Source: Axinella damicornis (lineage: Eukaryota; Porifera; Demospongiae; Axinellida; Axinellidae). From it: a stretch of DNA of 64,000 nucleotides. Each line of letters opens with the position of its first letter. Position 1 is the stretch's first letter. Made by a program: the position numbers and the translations under genes. Location: contig OZ007507.1 of the NCBI GenBank assembly GCA_963931865.1, positions 20,091,985-20,155,984 of the forward strand. The letters run 5' to 3'. Below, in pieces: positions 20,641 to 34,300 of the stretch. The notes beneath the pieces were generated by a model. The model had not been told where the DNA came from, did not search any database, and saw only the letters and a list, made by a program, of their open reading frames with translations.

Positions 20641-20989
20641 GTTGCCAGATCACTTAACCATTGTTGTTGATAATGGTCCCAAAGTCTTTGTGTAAGCTTT
20701 TCAATGAATAGGTCATGTGCACTCTTGGTCATGTGGAATACTGTAGTTATGAAAAGTAAGAAATAGCCGAAATACAGCGAAACGGAGCGCCTTGACTTCA
20801 GTCAGGCACACATAGAGCGGCAGTTTTTTTTCTCTATTGTTTGACTCCATTTCGTTGGTTTATGAGGGTCTATGTGGGGAGATTTCAATTTTTTCAGCCT
20901 GACAGACGACTGACTGACTGATGGACAAAACCGATTGCTGAACCCTGCTTAATAACAACCCAAGCAACTGACCATGTAGCTAGCTAGGG

Positions 20990-21083
20990 TGCTTAGGTAC
21001 TGTAGCTACCAGTTGGCCTTCGAAACCTTGCCGTGATTGTTTTGTAAAACAACTCATCTTATTCAGTCATTAAACTTTCTTTT
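20990..21083 (+). pseudogene. 3'-end relic of a third LRR-like gene copy
   Basis: TTAGGTACTGTA…CCAGTTGGCCTTCGAAACCT followed by an AACTCATC…CATTAAACTTTC block matches the last codons and 3' flank of copy A (8458-8533). Only the tail of the gene is present. Confidence 0.8.
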
Positions 21084-21402
21084 AAAATTCTAGCTAGCTA
21101 GCTACATGCAAAGCAAGATAGATATTTTCACTTAGTGCAATGACCATGAATGTTCTAATTAACTGCATGGAAATATGTGAGCTGTATAATAATTATAATT
21201 AACCGCAAATTATTCAGCTCATACCCTGTGACCCTCTATGCATGGTAACCAATATAGAGTGTTGTTGTACTGGACAGTTCATTGTTCATGGTGGGGTCTG
21301 TTGCCTTTATGATAATGTAGCTATGGGATGTTACAAAATTATGTGTAGGTATAATTATATGGATATTTGAAGAGTCCAGGTGCTGCTTCACAAAAGATGC
21401 CA

Positions 21403-24400
21403 TCAAAACTGAGAGGACTTTTGTGTAGGGTGTCTGGGAGCTCTCTGCCAACGGGATTCTTCCAGCTCGGTCTCCTCCCCCTCCTCATCTTCAAAGCCGG
21501 TGTTGTGGAATGTGATGATCCCCTCCCCTTCTCCTTCATCAAAACCAGCCTCCTGGAATGAAGGACTCCCTTCCCCCTTTGGTTTGGTATACTCTTCTGT
21601 GTCCATCCATGGGGACTCGTCGAAGCAGGGGTTAGTAGTGTTGTGATCAGTCATAAAAGACTGATTAGAGAGGAGGAGAGAGGGAGTGAAAGAGGAATAA
21701 AGAAGGAGAGACAGGGAGGTTAACAGACTAACAGCAAAAAAAAATCACCACTACATGACTGTAGTATTTTCCTCTTGTGGATAATTATACAGAGTTGTAA
21801 ATGTTTGATCTTTCACCTGTTGATATAGGCGTTTGATCTCTCACCTGTTTGAGTTGTATACCTTTGGTCTCTATTCAGTCAGTATAGGTTGTACTCAGCA
21901 CCTTATTAGGTCTATTGCAGAGATCGTTTTCCTTCTAGAAATAGGCTAGCTCTCGTGTGTGTACTCACTTCAGAGTCATAGCTTCAATTCCAGGAGTTAC
22001 TAATCCAATTCCAGGATCATGGCTGGTCTACTTCAGGCTTATTTCAAGTCAACTCCAGACTGAATAGTTAACCACCTGTTTCTCTAGTTCTACATAGTGT
22101 TATTGAGTTATTCCTGCTCCAATAACCATGCAGTGTTATTGATAATTGTATACCGGTAGTGTCCCACTTGGACTTAGCGAATATAAAACTCTCACAATAT
22201 CACAACTCATGTAGGGCTACCACAACTTGTACGGCTGCATGGTGCAGCCATGGATGTACCGGGTTTCAGGAGAAAAAAGGATTCTAACTTCCAGAGGCAG
22301 TTCTGGATCTATCAACCGCCCAAGATTTGTGTACATGTAGCAGTCAGTAGCTATACCACTGCATGACTAGCCTTGTTCCCAGGCCGTTCCCACTGCCAAT
22401 ATTTCATCGCTTCCAGCGCCGTATTTCATACTGGAAGCGATGAAATACTGGCAGTGGGAACGGCCTGGGAACGAGGCTACTGCATGATAACATTCGCTGA
22501 CAACATTGACAGAAAAGGGATATCTATATGGGAGTGCTTCTCAATGTGCAGAAATCAAAAAAATTCCATGCTATGCACAAACATATTCTCTTCGACCCAA
22601 TTGGATGACCTAACCAGTCCAAAACAGATGCTCCAGTGGCCCTGCAAGTTAGCCCAACAAGATGATCTGCCTGGAGGGGGCATATATACTCTCCATTGTG
22701 AAGCATGGAAGCTCGCTAATGGTTCCATCCACAGCCCCTGACAACATTCTGATGGTTTGCCCAAATGATTCCTACTGCCAAAAACCCAACCGGTATACAA
22801 GCCCTGGGTTAACTAGGCCCATGCAGCCTCACTGTCCACAAGTTCGATGGAGCTTCTGGGAATATGTAGGTATAAATTTCAGGGGGAGGGAGAGTCAGTG
22901 CGTAGTAAAGTGCTTGCAAGCATCGGGTTCGAATTCCATGTGCTCACAGTATCTGCATGTATTTGAGCTACTTGCACCTGTTTACTTCCCGTAGACCATG
23001 TTAAATAATAGTTATGGCCCGGGGCTAACTGATCTTCCTTCCTTCCTCCTCTCCTCTCCCCTCCCTCCTCTCCCCTCCCCTCCTCCCTTCCTACCATGAG
23101 TGTGGAAGTGTCCCTCCCCTTCTTCCACCTCCTCTTGCCCGTACTGTCAAAGGTGCTGGTGCTGGCCATGCTCCTCCTGCCCAGAGTACTCCCATCCACA
23201 CTGTCTCTGTCGCCGGTCAGGAGCATGCGTTGCCTCTCCTGCCTCCACCGTTCATCCTTAGCTGCAAGCAGAGTTGTTTACTGTGTTACTAACAGCATGT
23301 TTCCAATGTACTTACTATAATTGCTCATAGTGCTCCATTCAGTACTGACCTCTCTTTCTCCTGCAGTAGCAGAGTATGCAGCAGCAGGTAGAGAGGATGA
23401 GTAGCACTATCACACCTCCCACTACGGCCAACACCACCGGCAAAAGTGGGACTGGGGAGGGGGAGGTGGGAGGGGGAGGGGGTGTAGGAGGGGGAGAGGG
23501 GTGGGGGAGTGGGAGGGGGTGTAGGTGCGAGAGTGGGTGTGTAGGTGCAAGAGTGGGTGTGGGGGAGAGGGACTATCGATGCATCTGCAGTGTCACACAT
23601 CTCAACCGTCATAAATTATGCTTTTCTGTATGGAACAGAATGAGCACTGCTAAACAGCTGCAGCTTAGGGACAGCTGCAGCTTAGGGACAGCTGCAGACT
23701 TACCCGTCTGTGTGCAACTGGTGGGGGAGGAGGGGACAGGACCTGCAGAGGTATCAGAGCAGCTGAATCCTTCGGGGCACATCTGGCATGTCTGCTGCCC
23801 TTCAAACGAGTATTCTCCCTGTGGACATAATTGCTGAGAGCCGTCTCTGCTGCACATGAATCCCGCGGGACAGACAAGATTGGTACAGTTAGTAGAATTG
23901 TTGCCCGTGGTAACAGGAATACTGGCTGGATTGCTGCAGTTGTACCCCATTGGACATTTGCGGCAGGAGGTGGAGGCGGGGAGGACGGTGTAGGTGTGCA
24001 CTGGACAGGGCTGAGGGGGTGTGGTCACAAGACATAAGGACTGCAATGTATTGGGAAATAGGTGTGGCTAAGGGGGTGTGGTCACAAGACATACGAACAA
24101 TGTATGGGTGGAATGTGTGTGGATAAGGGGGCCCAGTGTGGTCACAAGGCATAAGGACAATGCAAGACGGATGGCATTACGTAACGGGTCACGTGGTTGG
24201 TTTGTTGTCACTACTGTTTCAGTGAAGAGAAATTTACAAGGAGCACATTGAGCGGCATGGCAAAGCTATTCTGTTTGGAGGCTATGTTGCTTGTATGGTA
24301 CCTGGCAGCTGCTCTGTGTGATCCTGTTGGACATGTTACTGTATGTTCCGGGGGGACAGGGACGGGGTAGCTGCCTCCAGTCAGGACAGCTGCAGCGATT

Positions 24401-27400
24401 GAGAGAAAACAGAGCTGCTTCTAAACTCTACACACCTTCCTGTAGCACATGCATGAAGTTTGTGGTACGTAGTATACATCGGTTTGATTTGCAATACTCG
24501 TGCTCAAACTACAGCAACATAGATAGATAGATAGATAGATAGATCACAAAAAGAATTGACAGCATTCCAAATGGACTTATAAGCCATAAAGTCTTGCATC
24601 CATGCAGTTACCAAAACGATGCTATGCCTCATGCAGGGTGTTCTCTATTCCAAGATTATGACTATCAAACAGCTGTGTAGCACCAGCAAATTCCTATGGT
24701 CATACTGAATACGTCTGTCTCACGTACAAGTATCCGAGAGGACAGCTGACACATCCTTCCTCGGCAAGAGAGAAGTAGTACGCGGGAATGCACGACGAGA
24801 AACTGAATTCTATGGATGAGAAATATTACTGCTGACTGCATTTAAATTCGTCTTAGATTTATACTTTAACCACTTCATCCATCATACGGACTCAGCTGGT
24901 TGTTTTGAATGCACGGTAAATAGACAGCATAGGAATTAGGACACTTGCATTTACTATCAGCTCCAGCTCCAAGGTTCAAAGGTGTCATACGTCATATGGG
25001 GTAACATGCAATTGGTACACTAGCCTCGTTCTCAGGCTAACGAGGCTATTGGTACACTTCAAGTAGTTATGGTATATGCAAGGTAAAAACAGAAACAGAG
25101 GTACACCCACACCCTTCCTGGGGTTCATACTATACACTGTCAATGGGCCAATTAGCTAGCTAGCTAGCTAAATGGACTTTTCCATGTTGCACTTTCTGTT
25201 TTCCATCTATAGTAAATCTATGCACAACAGGGTATAAACCTACAGCTTCACCTGTACAGCGACCAGTTCAGCCATGGTACCCCTGACCAAACAGTGAGAA
25301 GTCAGTAAGCTAAAGCGATCGCGATCTAAAACCATAGCTAAAACTGTGTACCCGTACCGTACCTTACAAGCGCGCGCGCCAAGCAGATGCGTGCGCGCGC
25401 AAAGCGCTAGCGGTACGCGGTGGCCACTGGCCGGCCATGCCCGCGCCCGGCGCCCCGGTCCACGATCGAGCGAATGAACGTTGAACTTTGAGCTTTGGCC
25501 GTCGTTTCCACGTGGGACAGCTGTTTGCATTGCTATATTGACAGAGTGTTTGATGGATTCAGACATCTCCTCGGATCAAGATGAAAGTGAGAGTAGGGAG
25601 GTACCCAGCCTCCAAGTGTGTTCCCTGTGTTTCATAGCCCGCCATATCCAAGAGTTCCCCGTCTGGCATCTAGCCTCTCTTCCTAAGCGGTTGAGAATTG
25701 ATGTACTGCGTCTCCTACCAGTCGTGGACATTTGCAGGTTGGAGGAGGGGCCAGTCTGTGCAGATATCGCCATGGAGTTTGAGGTGTGGGACGATGTCTG
25801 TGGCATCCGCTTGTCTTCGGCCCCCGGATTTGTCCGCTATGAACTTGAACAGTTAGAGAGTGCTGGAGTGAGTGAGCCTTTTTCATGGGAGGAGCTGGAG
25901 GACAATTCATTGAAAGCTCATTACTTGGATATTGTCACTGGTTGCCTTTTTGCCAGCAATAGCACGCGACGGTCTAAACCAGTTGCCTATTGTCTCCTCT
26001 GTGACTCCCCTGAATTGCACTCGTCGGGTTTAACTGCTGACTCATTCTCTGATGTGGAAATGCTTCACATTCTAATGGAGCAGTGTCATTTTTTCCCATC
26101 TCTGGTAAACGTCACAGTAGGCAGTCTCCTTTCCTCGACCCTATGGCTGAACAGGACTGAAACCTTTACTGTGCTGGCAGCATTCTTTTCTTGCCTTTCT
26201 CGCTTGAGCATAAGTGTAGAGCCACGATGGCGTGAGGACTCTATCGATTCCGTAGCCAAGTTCTGTGAAGTGTTCCGTTTTGTTCTCGAGGCTGTGTTTC
26301 TTGAAACTGGTAGACAGCCAGCTTTGACACACCTTGTAGTAAAACTGGGAGATGGAGTCATGATCCCGGCTCTTGATCACCTGGCAGACTTTGTCTCCTC
26401 TCGCACTGGTGGTCTGGCCAAGTATGCGTGTAGTCCTCTTGTTACTGGGTATAGTGAGCTGACATTTCTCTCTGTTGAGCTGAATGGAGATGATGAGAAC
26501 ATGTCAGAGCCTCACACTAATGTGCGGCTAATTGTTGAGCAGCAAAGTGCTCTCAGTGCACTCCATCTGAGTGGATTGGCTGGGGATGAAGATGTAGTGT
26601 GTCCTGAGTATGACCAGCTAATGCAGAGTATCAGCATCCTTTTCAGACGCCCTCAGTTCGTCAAACTTGAGCTATCTGGAGGGCTCTATCACAGCAGTGG
26701 AGAACATACGATCGCTTTCAAAAGGCTCATGCATGAATTTTTGTCAGCCCCTGTCAAAGGGCAAGAGCTTTTGCTCAGCATCTATGGGGTTTCGCTGAGC
26801 AACTGCAGTTCCTTTCCCAAATGCTCTGTTGCTAACCTTGCACCTGATGTGGTGGGCTCCAAACACCTTCACATTGAAGGTGTTGAAGCTGAGCAGTGGG
26901 TGAACCCCTATTTTGAACAGTGCTTGGTCCATTTCCCCTTCCAAACTCTGGGTGCAATAACACTCCAGGAGGTGGAGTACCTCAACGATGAGGCCCTTGC
27001 AACTATTGCATCCCTCAATCTGCATACTCTGACTGTCATCGACACAGAACTGATGCTAGATGTCTCAGTTGAAGCAGTAGCACACCTGTTTAGCATGCCA
27101 CATCTCACCACGCTAACTCTGGCCGGTGTTGCAGTCATGGGGACAAACAGTGCAAACTTTGCGAGTCCTAACGTTTGGACGCTGTTCGTAGAAGCTGTAA
27201 CTAGTGGTCTGAAGAAGCAAGCATCCATTGCACTGATCAACAATCTCGACTTGTCGGGAAACCACCTGACTTGGGTTGCCTCGGATTGTTTAGAGGCAAT
27301 GTGTGATGCTTTATTTTCTCTCCCGCAACTCTCCGCCATGACACTTGAACTTCAAGACAACTATTTTACTGCAGCTCAGCTGAACCTTCTGTGCAAGTCG

Positions 27401-30400
27401 TGGAGCAAGAAGGCAGGGGGGCATCGTCTCGAGATGTTAACAGTACGCAAGCAGCAACCACAGCAACCACATGCAGGACATTTAGTTGGCCTTCAAAACC
27501 TTGCAGTAATTGTTTTGTAAACAACACAACATCATGTCATCACTAACCATCACTGTTCTGATTAACCACATGTCAAGATGTTTCATAATTACATACCTGG
27601 AGTATTGCAGTCTGTGCATGGGTGAAGAGTGATATTATCCAGGGCAAAGTAGCCTTCGTCATCAGCCCCTGCTTCTCCAAATGCCTCCATCATATCGACC
27701 TCAAATGTGACTGTCCTATTACTGAGAATCTGTTCCCTTTGCAAATCAATCTGCACAGCTTCCCTCTCCCACCTGAGAGCCTCCGCTCCCTCGGTGGTAC
27801 GTGACAGGCTCGTCCAAATGCTGCCCAACCCCTCAATGGTAACCTGCACCTCAACCAGGCTGGTCACGTAGGCAAAGGACAGGGCGCAGCGGTTGTCGGT
27901 GATGGTGGTCGTTGCTATGACAACTGGGTCACTTGCCAAAGAAGGGTAAGTACCATAGAGATAGGAGCCTGCAGTGAAAGAGTTTGGTTATAGAAAATTA
28001 ATGCCTGCAAAAGTTAATTGTGTCTCTGCACATTGAATGCAAGTTGGAGATACAACAGAGTTTTGTCTGCTAGCCATATCTCAATCAGCCTGAACTGAGC
28101 AGTTATGCTGAAGTGAATCTTAATTAACATATGTACATACGTACGTAGTCAGAATACAGCTGCTGCTTTCTGCATATGGTTGTATTCCAAGTACGTATAT
28201 ATGTAGGAGGCATTCTCTCTTTCCACAACGGATGTGTAATAAGATTTCTCTGCTGAAAGTCTGCATGTCATCCCATCCCATTACAAATGATGTACTTCAT
28301 TGAGATGTGTTACTGACCCGTTGTGCCTGTGACGGAAGTGAGGGCAGAGTCTGTTATCCTTCCTCCACTCCCCAGCTCCCAACGACAGGGACCGGCCTCA
28401 AAGTCGCATGTCTCTGTGAAGCTGCAGTTCTCAGTCGTCTGCAGTAACTCAAATTCGATCTGAGCAGTCCTTGAGATGTCTCTGCCCTCCAGTCGGTAGT
28501 CCAAGTAAGCCACGCTCACCACCACCTGCACACCATCAATACAGTATCAGTGACATGCTTATTGAGTGTCATGTTAGATTTTTAACAGCTGACGTTGGAT
28601 ATTGACAGTATAGTTAGCAAAACTTTATTCGCGATCACACTCTGGGGATAGCTACTTCAGGCATACAGCTGTACTCAGATTTCAGGCATATATACAGCTG
28701 TACTACTTCAGGCATACAGATTTTCAGGCATACAGCTGTACTACTTCAGGCATACAGTAACATGTAGCTGTATACTACTTCAGGCATACAGCTGTACTAC
28801 TTCAGGCATACAGTAACATGTAGCTGTATACTACTTCAGGCATACAGCTGTACTACTTCAGGCATACAGTAACATGTAGCTGTATACTACTTCAGGAATA
28901 CAGCTGTACTACTTCAGGCATACACCTGTACTACTTCAGGCATACAGCTGTACTACTTCAGGCATGCATACAGCACTATTTCAGGCATACCAATATACTA
29001 CTTCAGGCATACAGCTGTACTACTTCAGGCATACAGCTGTACTACTTCAGGCATGCATACAGCACTATTTCAGGCATACCGATATACTACTTCGGGCATA
29101 CAGCTGCAGATTTCTTGCAAGATGCTGCAAGATCGTGCATGTGTGGCACAAATCTTGCGCTGTGACCTTGCAAGATATCCATGTGCAAGATTCTTGCACT
29201 ACGAAAAAGATTAAACAGTCACGTATCACACTCTGTGAATCTTCAGGCATACTGAAGTAGTATGATGTATGCCTGAAGTAGCTAGTACTGTACAACTGTA
29301 TGAAAGTAGTGCAAGATACATGCAAGATTCTCACTAGTCTTGCAAGAGTGGTGTTGCACATGCAAGCTTCATGCAAGACAGGTGTTGCACATGCAAGCTT
29401 CATGCAGACAGGTGTTGCACATGCAAGCTTCATGCAAGACAGGTGTTGCACATGCAAGCTTCATGCAAGACAGGTGTTGCACATGCAAGCTTCATGCAAG
29501 ACAGGTGTTGCACATGCAAGCTTCATGCAAGACTGGTGTTGCACATGCAAGCTTCATGCAAGACAGGTGTTGCACATGCAAGCTTCATGCAAGAGTGGTG
29601 TTGCACATGCAAGCTTCTTGCAAGAGTGGTGTTGCACATGCAAGCTTCTTGCAAGAGTGGTGTTGCACATTCAAGCTTCTTGCAAGACAGGTGTTGCACA
29701 TGCAAGCTTCTTGCAAGACTGGTGTTGCACATGCAAGCTTCTTGCAAGAGCGTTCTTTCGTGCAACCGAAAGCGGCGCGCGGGCCTGGGAACGAGGCTAG
29801 TTGTGTTGCACATGCAAGCTTCTTGCAAGAGTGGTGTTGCACATTCAAGCTTCTTGCAAGACAGGTGTTGCACATTCAAGCTTCTTGCAAGAGTGGTCCG
29901 GTGTTGCACATGCAAGCTTCTTGCAAGAGTGGTGTTGCACATGCAAGCTTCTTGCAAGAGTGGTGTTGCACATGCAAGCTTCTTGCAAGAGTGGTGTTGC
30001 ACATGCAAGCTTCATGCAAGAGTGGTGTTGCACATGCAAGCTTCTTGCAAGACAGGTGTTGCACATGCAAGCTTCTTGCAAGACATGTGGTGTTGCACAT
30101 GCAAGCTTCTTGCAAGACTGGTGTTGCACATTCAAGCTTCATGCAAGACTTTTGCAGCAACTTGCAAGAAGGTGGCCATTTTTCTTGCAAATTTTGCAAG
30201 ATATAGTTCAGTCTTTGCACTGTCTTGCAAGACTGGTCTACCCGGGATGCATCTCACACAGTCAGTACCTCCAGGAAGCCCACAGTGTGGGGCGCAGCCA
30301 CATCAGTTGAGATGGGGCTGATGACAACGGCTGCAGCTGTGGTGTTTTGGTTGGTGATGGTGAAACTGGAATGGAGATCATTAGGGACCACTAGGGTGCA

Positions 30401-31263
30401 CATGAAAGGAGGGAGAATGGAGGGGTGGGAAGGGGAGCAGAGCAGAGGGGAGGCGAGGGGAGGGGAGAGTGCATGGAGAGGGAAAATAATCTTAATTACT
30501 TGCAAAAAGTAAACTTGTGTTCATTAACATACGCCTTGTGATTCTGAACTCCAAGAACATATTGGGACATCCTCTCACAACGGCCTGTGCAGACAAAGCA
30601 AGCAGATTGTGCATTGAAAGAAGAAGACAGGAGGGAGAGGGAGAGGGAGAGGGAGAGGGAGAGAGAGAGAGAGGGAGAGGGAGCTAGGTGGAGGTGAGGG
30701 AATGGAGGCAGAAGGCTTACCTCAATGGACAGTGTCTGAGTAGCTCTCAAGTATATACTTGTAGAGTTCTCATAGGAAAGGTAGAAGTTCTCTGCAGAGA
30801 CGATACAAAGTTCGAATATCGGAATTATGTAGCAATCATTAGAATCCTTAAACAGACACTGCATAACATTATTCAGTACAGACCTGTTCTTTGCAGTAGC
30901 TCAAAATCACATGGTATACAGAAATCCAGAGTTACGTCATCCAGAAAAGCACGTAACACATCTCCATCATGATTGGAGGTTTGGGATGCAAGTGAGAACT
31001 GCAGGCTGTCCGACAACTGTCTTGTCAAAAACCGTGGGCCTGCATTTGACATGTTTACACGGACCCACTGCCGCACGTTTGCACCACTTGACCAGATCAC
31101 ATTCCCCGAGGAGCTCTGCAGGACCAGTTCCCCGCTGCCATGGAGTTGGTAGGAGAAGGAGTAGCCACAGACGTAGGCAGCAGCGGAGTACGTTGCAACA
31201 ACTTGTGATTGTGCGAGGCTGGGGTCCAGCTGAGCTGATATGTAATGTCCTGTGTGTGTGTGT

Positions 31264-31310
<47 letters not shown>

Positions 31311-34300
31311 GTATTAACCCTCTGTCATTCTGCTGTTTTGGCAATGATGCTTGTTTTGTTTTGTGAGATATTAAGCCAGTGTTTCCCATAAAGGTGGTTA
31401 AGCACTTTAATCACACAGCAAACCGCATACACCTTCGTAAATTTAAATTAATGCCAAAAGATTTCTGTGTGTTTGTCTCGATTCTAATGCTGTATTAGTG
31501 TAGAACTATTGTAACCTAAAGCCTTTTAACTCTTGAAATGACTGAACGTTTTCTGTGGGAAAGAATTGTACAATCACGGTACTGCATACATGTTTAGTTG
31601 CCATGGCAACAGATGAGAGTTAATTTAACATGGGAGGATCGAGGCTGTGTGGCTGTGCCAGTACCTTGTTGACTCCCAGCTGCGTCCGTACTCGGAGATC
31701 CCAACCCTCCCGCTGTCATGACTGTGCCCCCTACCAGTTGCCAGGGGCAGCTGTCAGGTGGTTCAAAATCACATGGCACCCTGTCAGTCTGGCCAATATA
31801 AGCTGTACAGCAGAATGAAGCATTGTGTATTACACATGCTGCTACATGTATGCTGTGATAATTATCTATTACAATGCAAAAGTTTACTGAACATGGACTT
31901 TACAGTATAGTCTATAGGTATCCCATTGTCATGATGTTGCTATGCAAACTTGTTCACCGCACTTGCAATTTAAACCCTGGGGGACATTAATTGCACAATA
32001 TTGATCATACCAGATTGAGCATGCACCTGCTTTATGAGCTATAAATGTTCTCCCTCAGCATGACGCTCTCACCGTGTCTCGGGTGGTTTATAATCCATAA
32101 AGGACTGCTCTATCACATTCATCTCACGGCGCTACACGGCACTGACAAAGCCAAACTAGTCTAAAACAGCTGTATGCTCAGCCTCTAGTATTATACGTTA
32201 ATGTGGAGACCCTACATATACTCACGGCAGGTGTCTGCTGCATGCAGTATATAACCTTGTTCTCAGGGCCAAGATAAATACTTTAGGGCTGGGAACAAGG
32301 CTGCGTATTTCTACAGCTGATATTGATATCAATTCCAACAACTATAGCTAGCTGTGTCATTCTCATCGTACACACACCATGATCAATCAACTACCGTTTA
32401 TGCTGTTCTGACTGCCCCCCAGCTGGTTAGCGACTTCAGCGTTGACGGTGTATTCCGCGCCTTGTTCCAGTGCTCGAGTGACCAACCTCCCAACGGCCAC
32501 GCCCACCTGTAGCATGGTTGGAACTGTACACCATCAATGCCGCTGGATTCCACCACAGTGATTCAGTCAGTAGTACCGTTTACAGCTCACCTCAAAATGG
32601 AGGAAATCTGGGATGTCTCTGCGTTGTCGTGGTAACTGCACCATAACTGTGATGAGGAAGTTGGAGATGGGGAAGCCCCCATCATATTCAAGTTCCCATT
32701 CAATCAGCAGGGAGAGGTTTTGAAGGGCTGTGGCACGCAGGTAGTGCAGCTGCGGAACTGTAATGGGATAAATGGGGGGAATCAATAATGGACACTTTCA
32801 TATATACTCCAGTGTTGTACCCATGCAGACTGCAGGGGGTCTGCAATGAGACTACAATGTTGCATAGCTACGTATATGGACTTAAGGTGGCAGATACCCC
32901 TTTACGTTAGGTTACCTTTAAACGTTGGGGGCCCCCGACGTTTAAAGGTAACCTAACGTAAAGGGGTATCTGCCACCTTAATGATTCATCTATCTCAGTT
33001 TTGTCCTCTTTTTGTGCTTTGTTTTGCTGTGAATGTGTCTTGTGTGATGGTCTTTGTCGTACACATTGTAAAGTGCATGTATTAATTGTGAATCAGAATT
33101 TGCTCGGACTTCATATAGTATCCCTTCATACTACCAGGAGCTTATGAGCGGCGGCTTTGCCGCTCATAAGCTCCTGATACTACATTGCGGCAAGAACTAA
33201 CCACTCCCTCGGCCTAAGATATTTAATTTAATGTGCTCTGCCTTGGACAATAAATTATTTAACCTCGCAGCAAAACCATACAATGCATTACATAATTTGC
33301 AGCAACAGCTGAGACCCTCAATTCACTGAATCACCCATGGTGATAGTACTGTCGTTGCCTTACATCTACATAGTTAAACTGATCGAGTATCATCCTTAAC
33401 AACGGACAGTGATGCTCAGACTCAGTCAGTCTTGCTTCTCACCAGTTGCCGTGGTATTAATGAAGATGACTTCAGACGGTGTTCCCCCTGCTTCATTGGA
33501 GGCCACCACCCACACCTCATACTCCCGGCCAGGATCAAGATGGTCCACAAAGGCCGAAGTCACATTGGGCCGTACGTGCACAGCAGCCATGTAGCTCTCC
33601 ACTGGCCCCACCCCCCTCACTTGCACAGTGTACCCGTCCACAGGACGGGAGACAGATATCTCCCCCCCGCTATCGGAGGACTCGACCCAGGACAGTGTGA
33701 AGTTCCTCTCATAGGGACCATCCGTGACTTCCACATTGGTTGGCGCTTCAGGGATATCTGGATGGATTACAACATCTTCAACTATAACTGTGGGTTACAG
33801 TGTCTCACTCCCAGACCCCCAGTACACACACACGGTAGGGATCTGGGTATGAGACTACAGGCTACATATACTAGCCTCGTTCCAAGGCGCTCGGTAATTA
33901 CCGAGCACCTGGGAACGAGGCTAGCTACATACATGTACAAGTGTATCCAATGTTGAACCAGTGAGGCTGGTGGCACCATGATGAAATAGCCTGTCAGTAT
34001 CACAATCTGATCATTAATTTTCAACTCTAGATGTGTTACCTATGACGACAACGTGGTAGTGGACTACATCACTGCCGCACTGATTGGTCACATTGCAGGT
34101 ATAGAGTCCCCCATCTGCACCAGAGATGTTGTACACGGTCAGCGAATGCCTCTCAACATGGTAGTGGCCATCAGCGTCATCCATGAAAATGTCGGTGGAT
34201 GTGCTGGTCTTAAAAACAAGGAAACGCCATTTGTTGATGCGGACAGCTGGATTGGCATTGTAGGAGCACTGCAGGGTCACGTTGGAGCCGACAGCCTCTT

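Larger units (their letters stand above)
21403..24420 (-). other. receptor exons 18-22: Cys-rich region, TM helix, cytoplasmic tail
   Basis: Exons 18-19 encode Cys-rich ephrin-receptor-like (GCC2/GCC3) repeats: CPPGTYSNMSNRITQSSC, then CPVHTYTVLPASTSCRKCP, then CPAGFMCSRDG and CPQGEYSFEGQQTC. Exon 20 encodes the single TM helix (LLPVVLAVVGGVIVLLILST), then CCCILCYCRRKR as palmitoylation-like Cys and stop-transfer. Exons 21-22 give a tail of about 140 residues: a basic part (TGKRRWKKGRD), then an acidic part with EEYTKPKGEG and FHNTGFEDEEGEE, ending KSSQF. The splice phases (0, 0, 1, 1, 0) link these exons to each other, and exon 18 starts in the phase left by exon 17, which supports one continuous gene over the 3.2-kb intron. 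Confidence 0.75.
27597..31802 (-). other. receptor exons 11-17: MAM2, beta module 2, MAM3
   Basis: Exons 11-12 form MAM2 (PCDFEPPDSCPWQL… GHYISAQLD… FLDDVTLDFCIPCDFE). Exons 13-15 and the start of exon 16 form a beta module whose start, YLRATQTLSI…CPNMFLEFRI, parallels LRASQSYTF…CPNETLVFGI in module 1. Exons 16-17 form MAM3 (CDFEAGPCRWELGSG… GYFALDNITLHPC). The 1.7-kb intron between exons 15 and 16 is almost entirely minisatellite. Confidence 0.75.

Noticed and set aside
23325..23612. 95-codon Pro/Thr-rich minus frame through the receptor TM exon
   Set aside because: The phase left by exon 19 and the strong hydrophobic helix choose another frame, with the acceptor at 23452.
29340..30321. Long overlapping frames of 288-316 codons with Cys-rich CCTCKL repeats
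   Set aside because: They exist in all frames because the 31-bp minisatellite unit has no stop codon. They lie inside a receptor intron with no splice sites of their own.
30967..31389. 140-codon minus frame overlapping receptor exon 12
   Set aside because: The MAM-coding frame (ending FLDDVTLDFCIPCDFE) overlaps it and is the one that fits splice phase.
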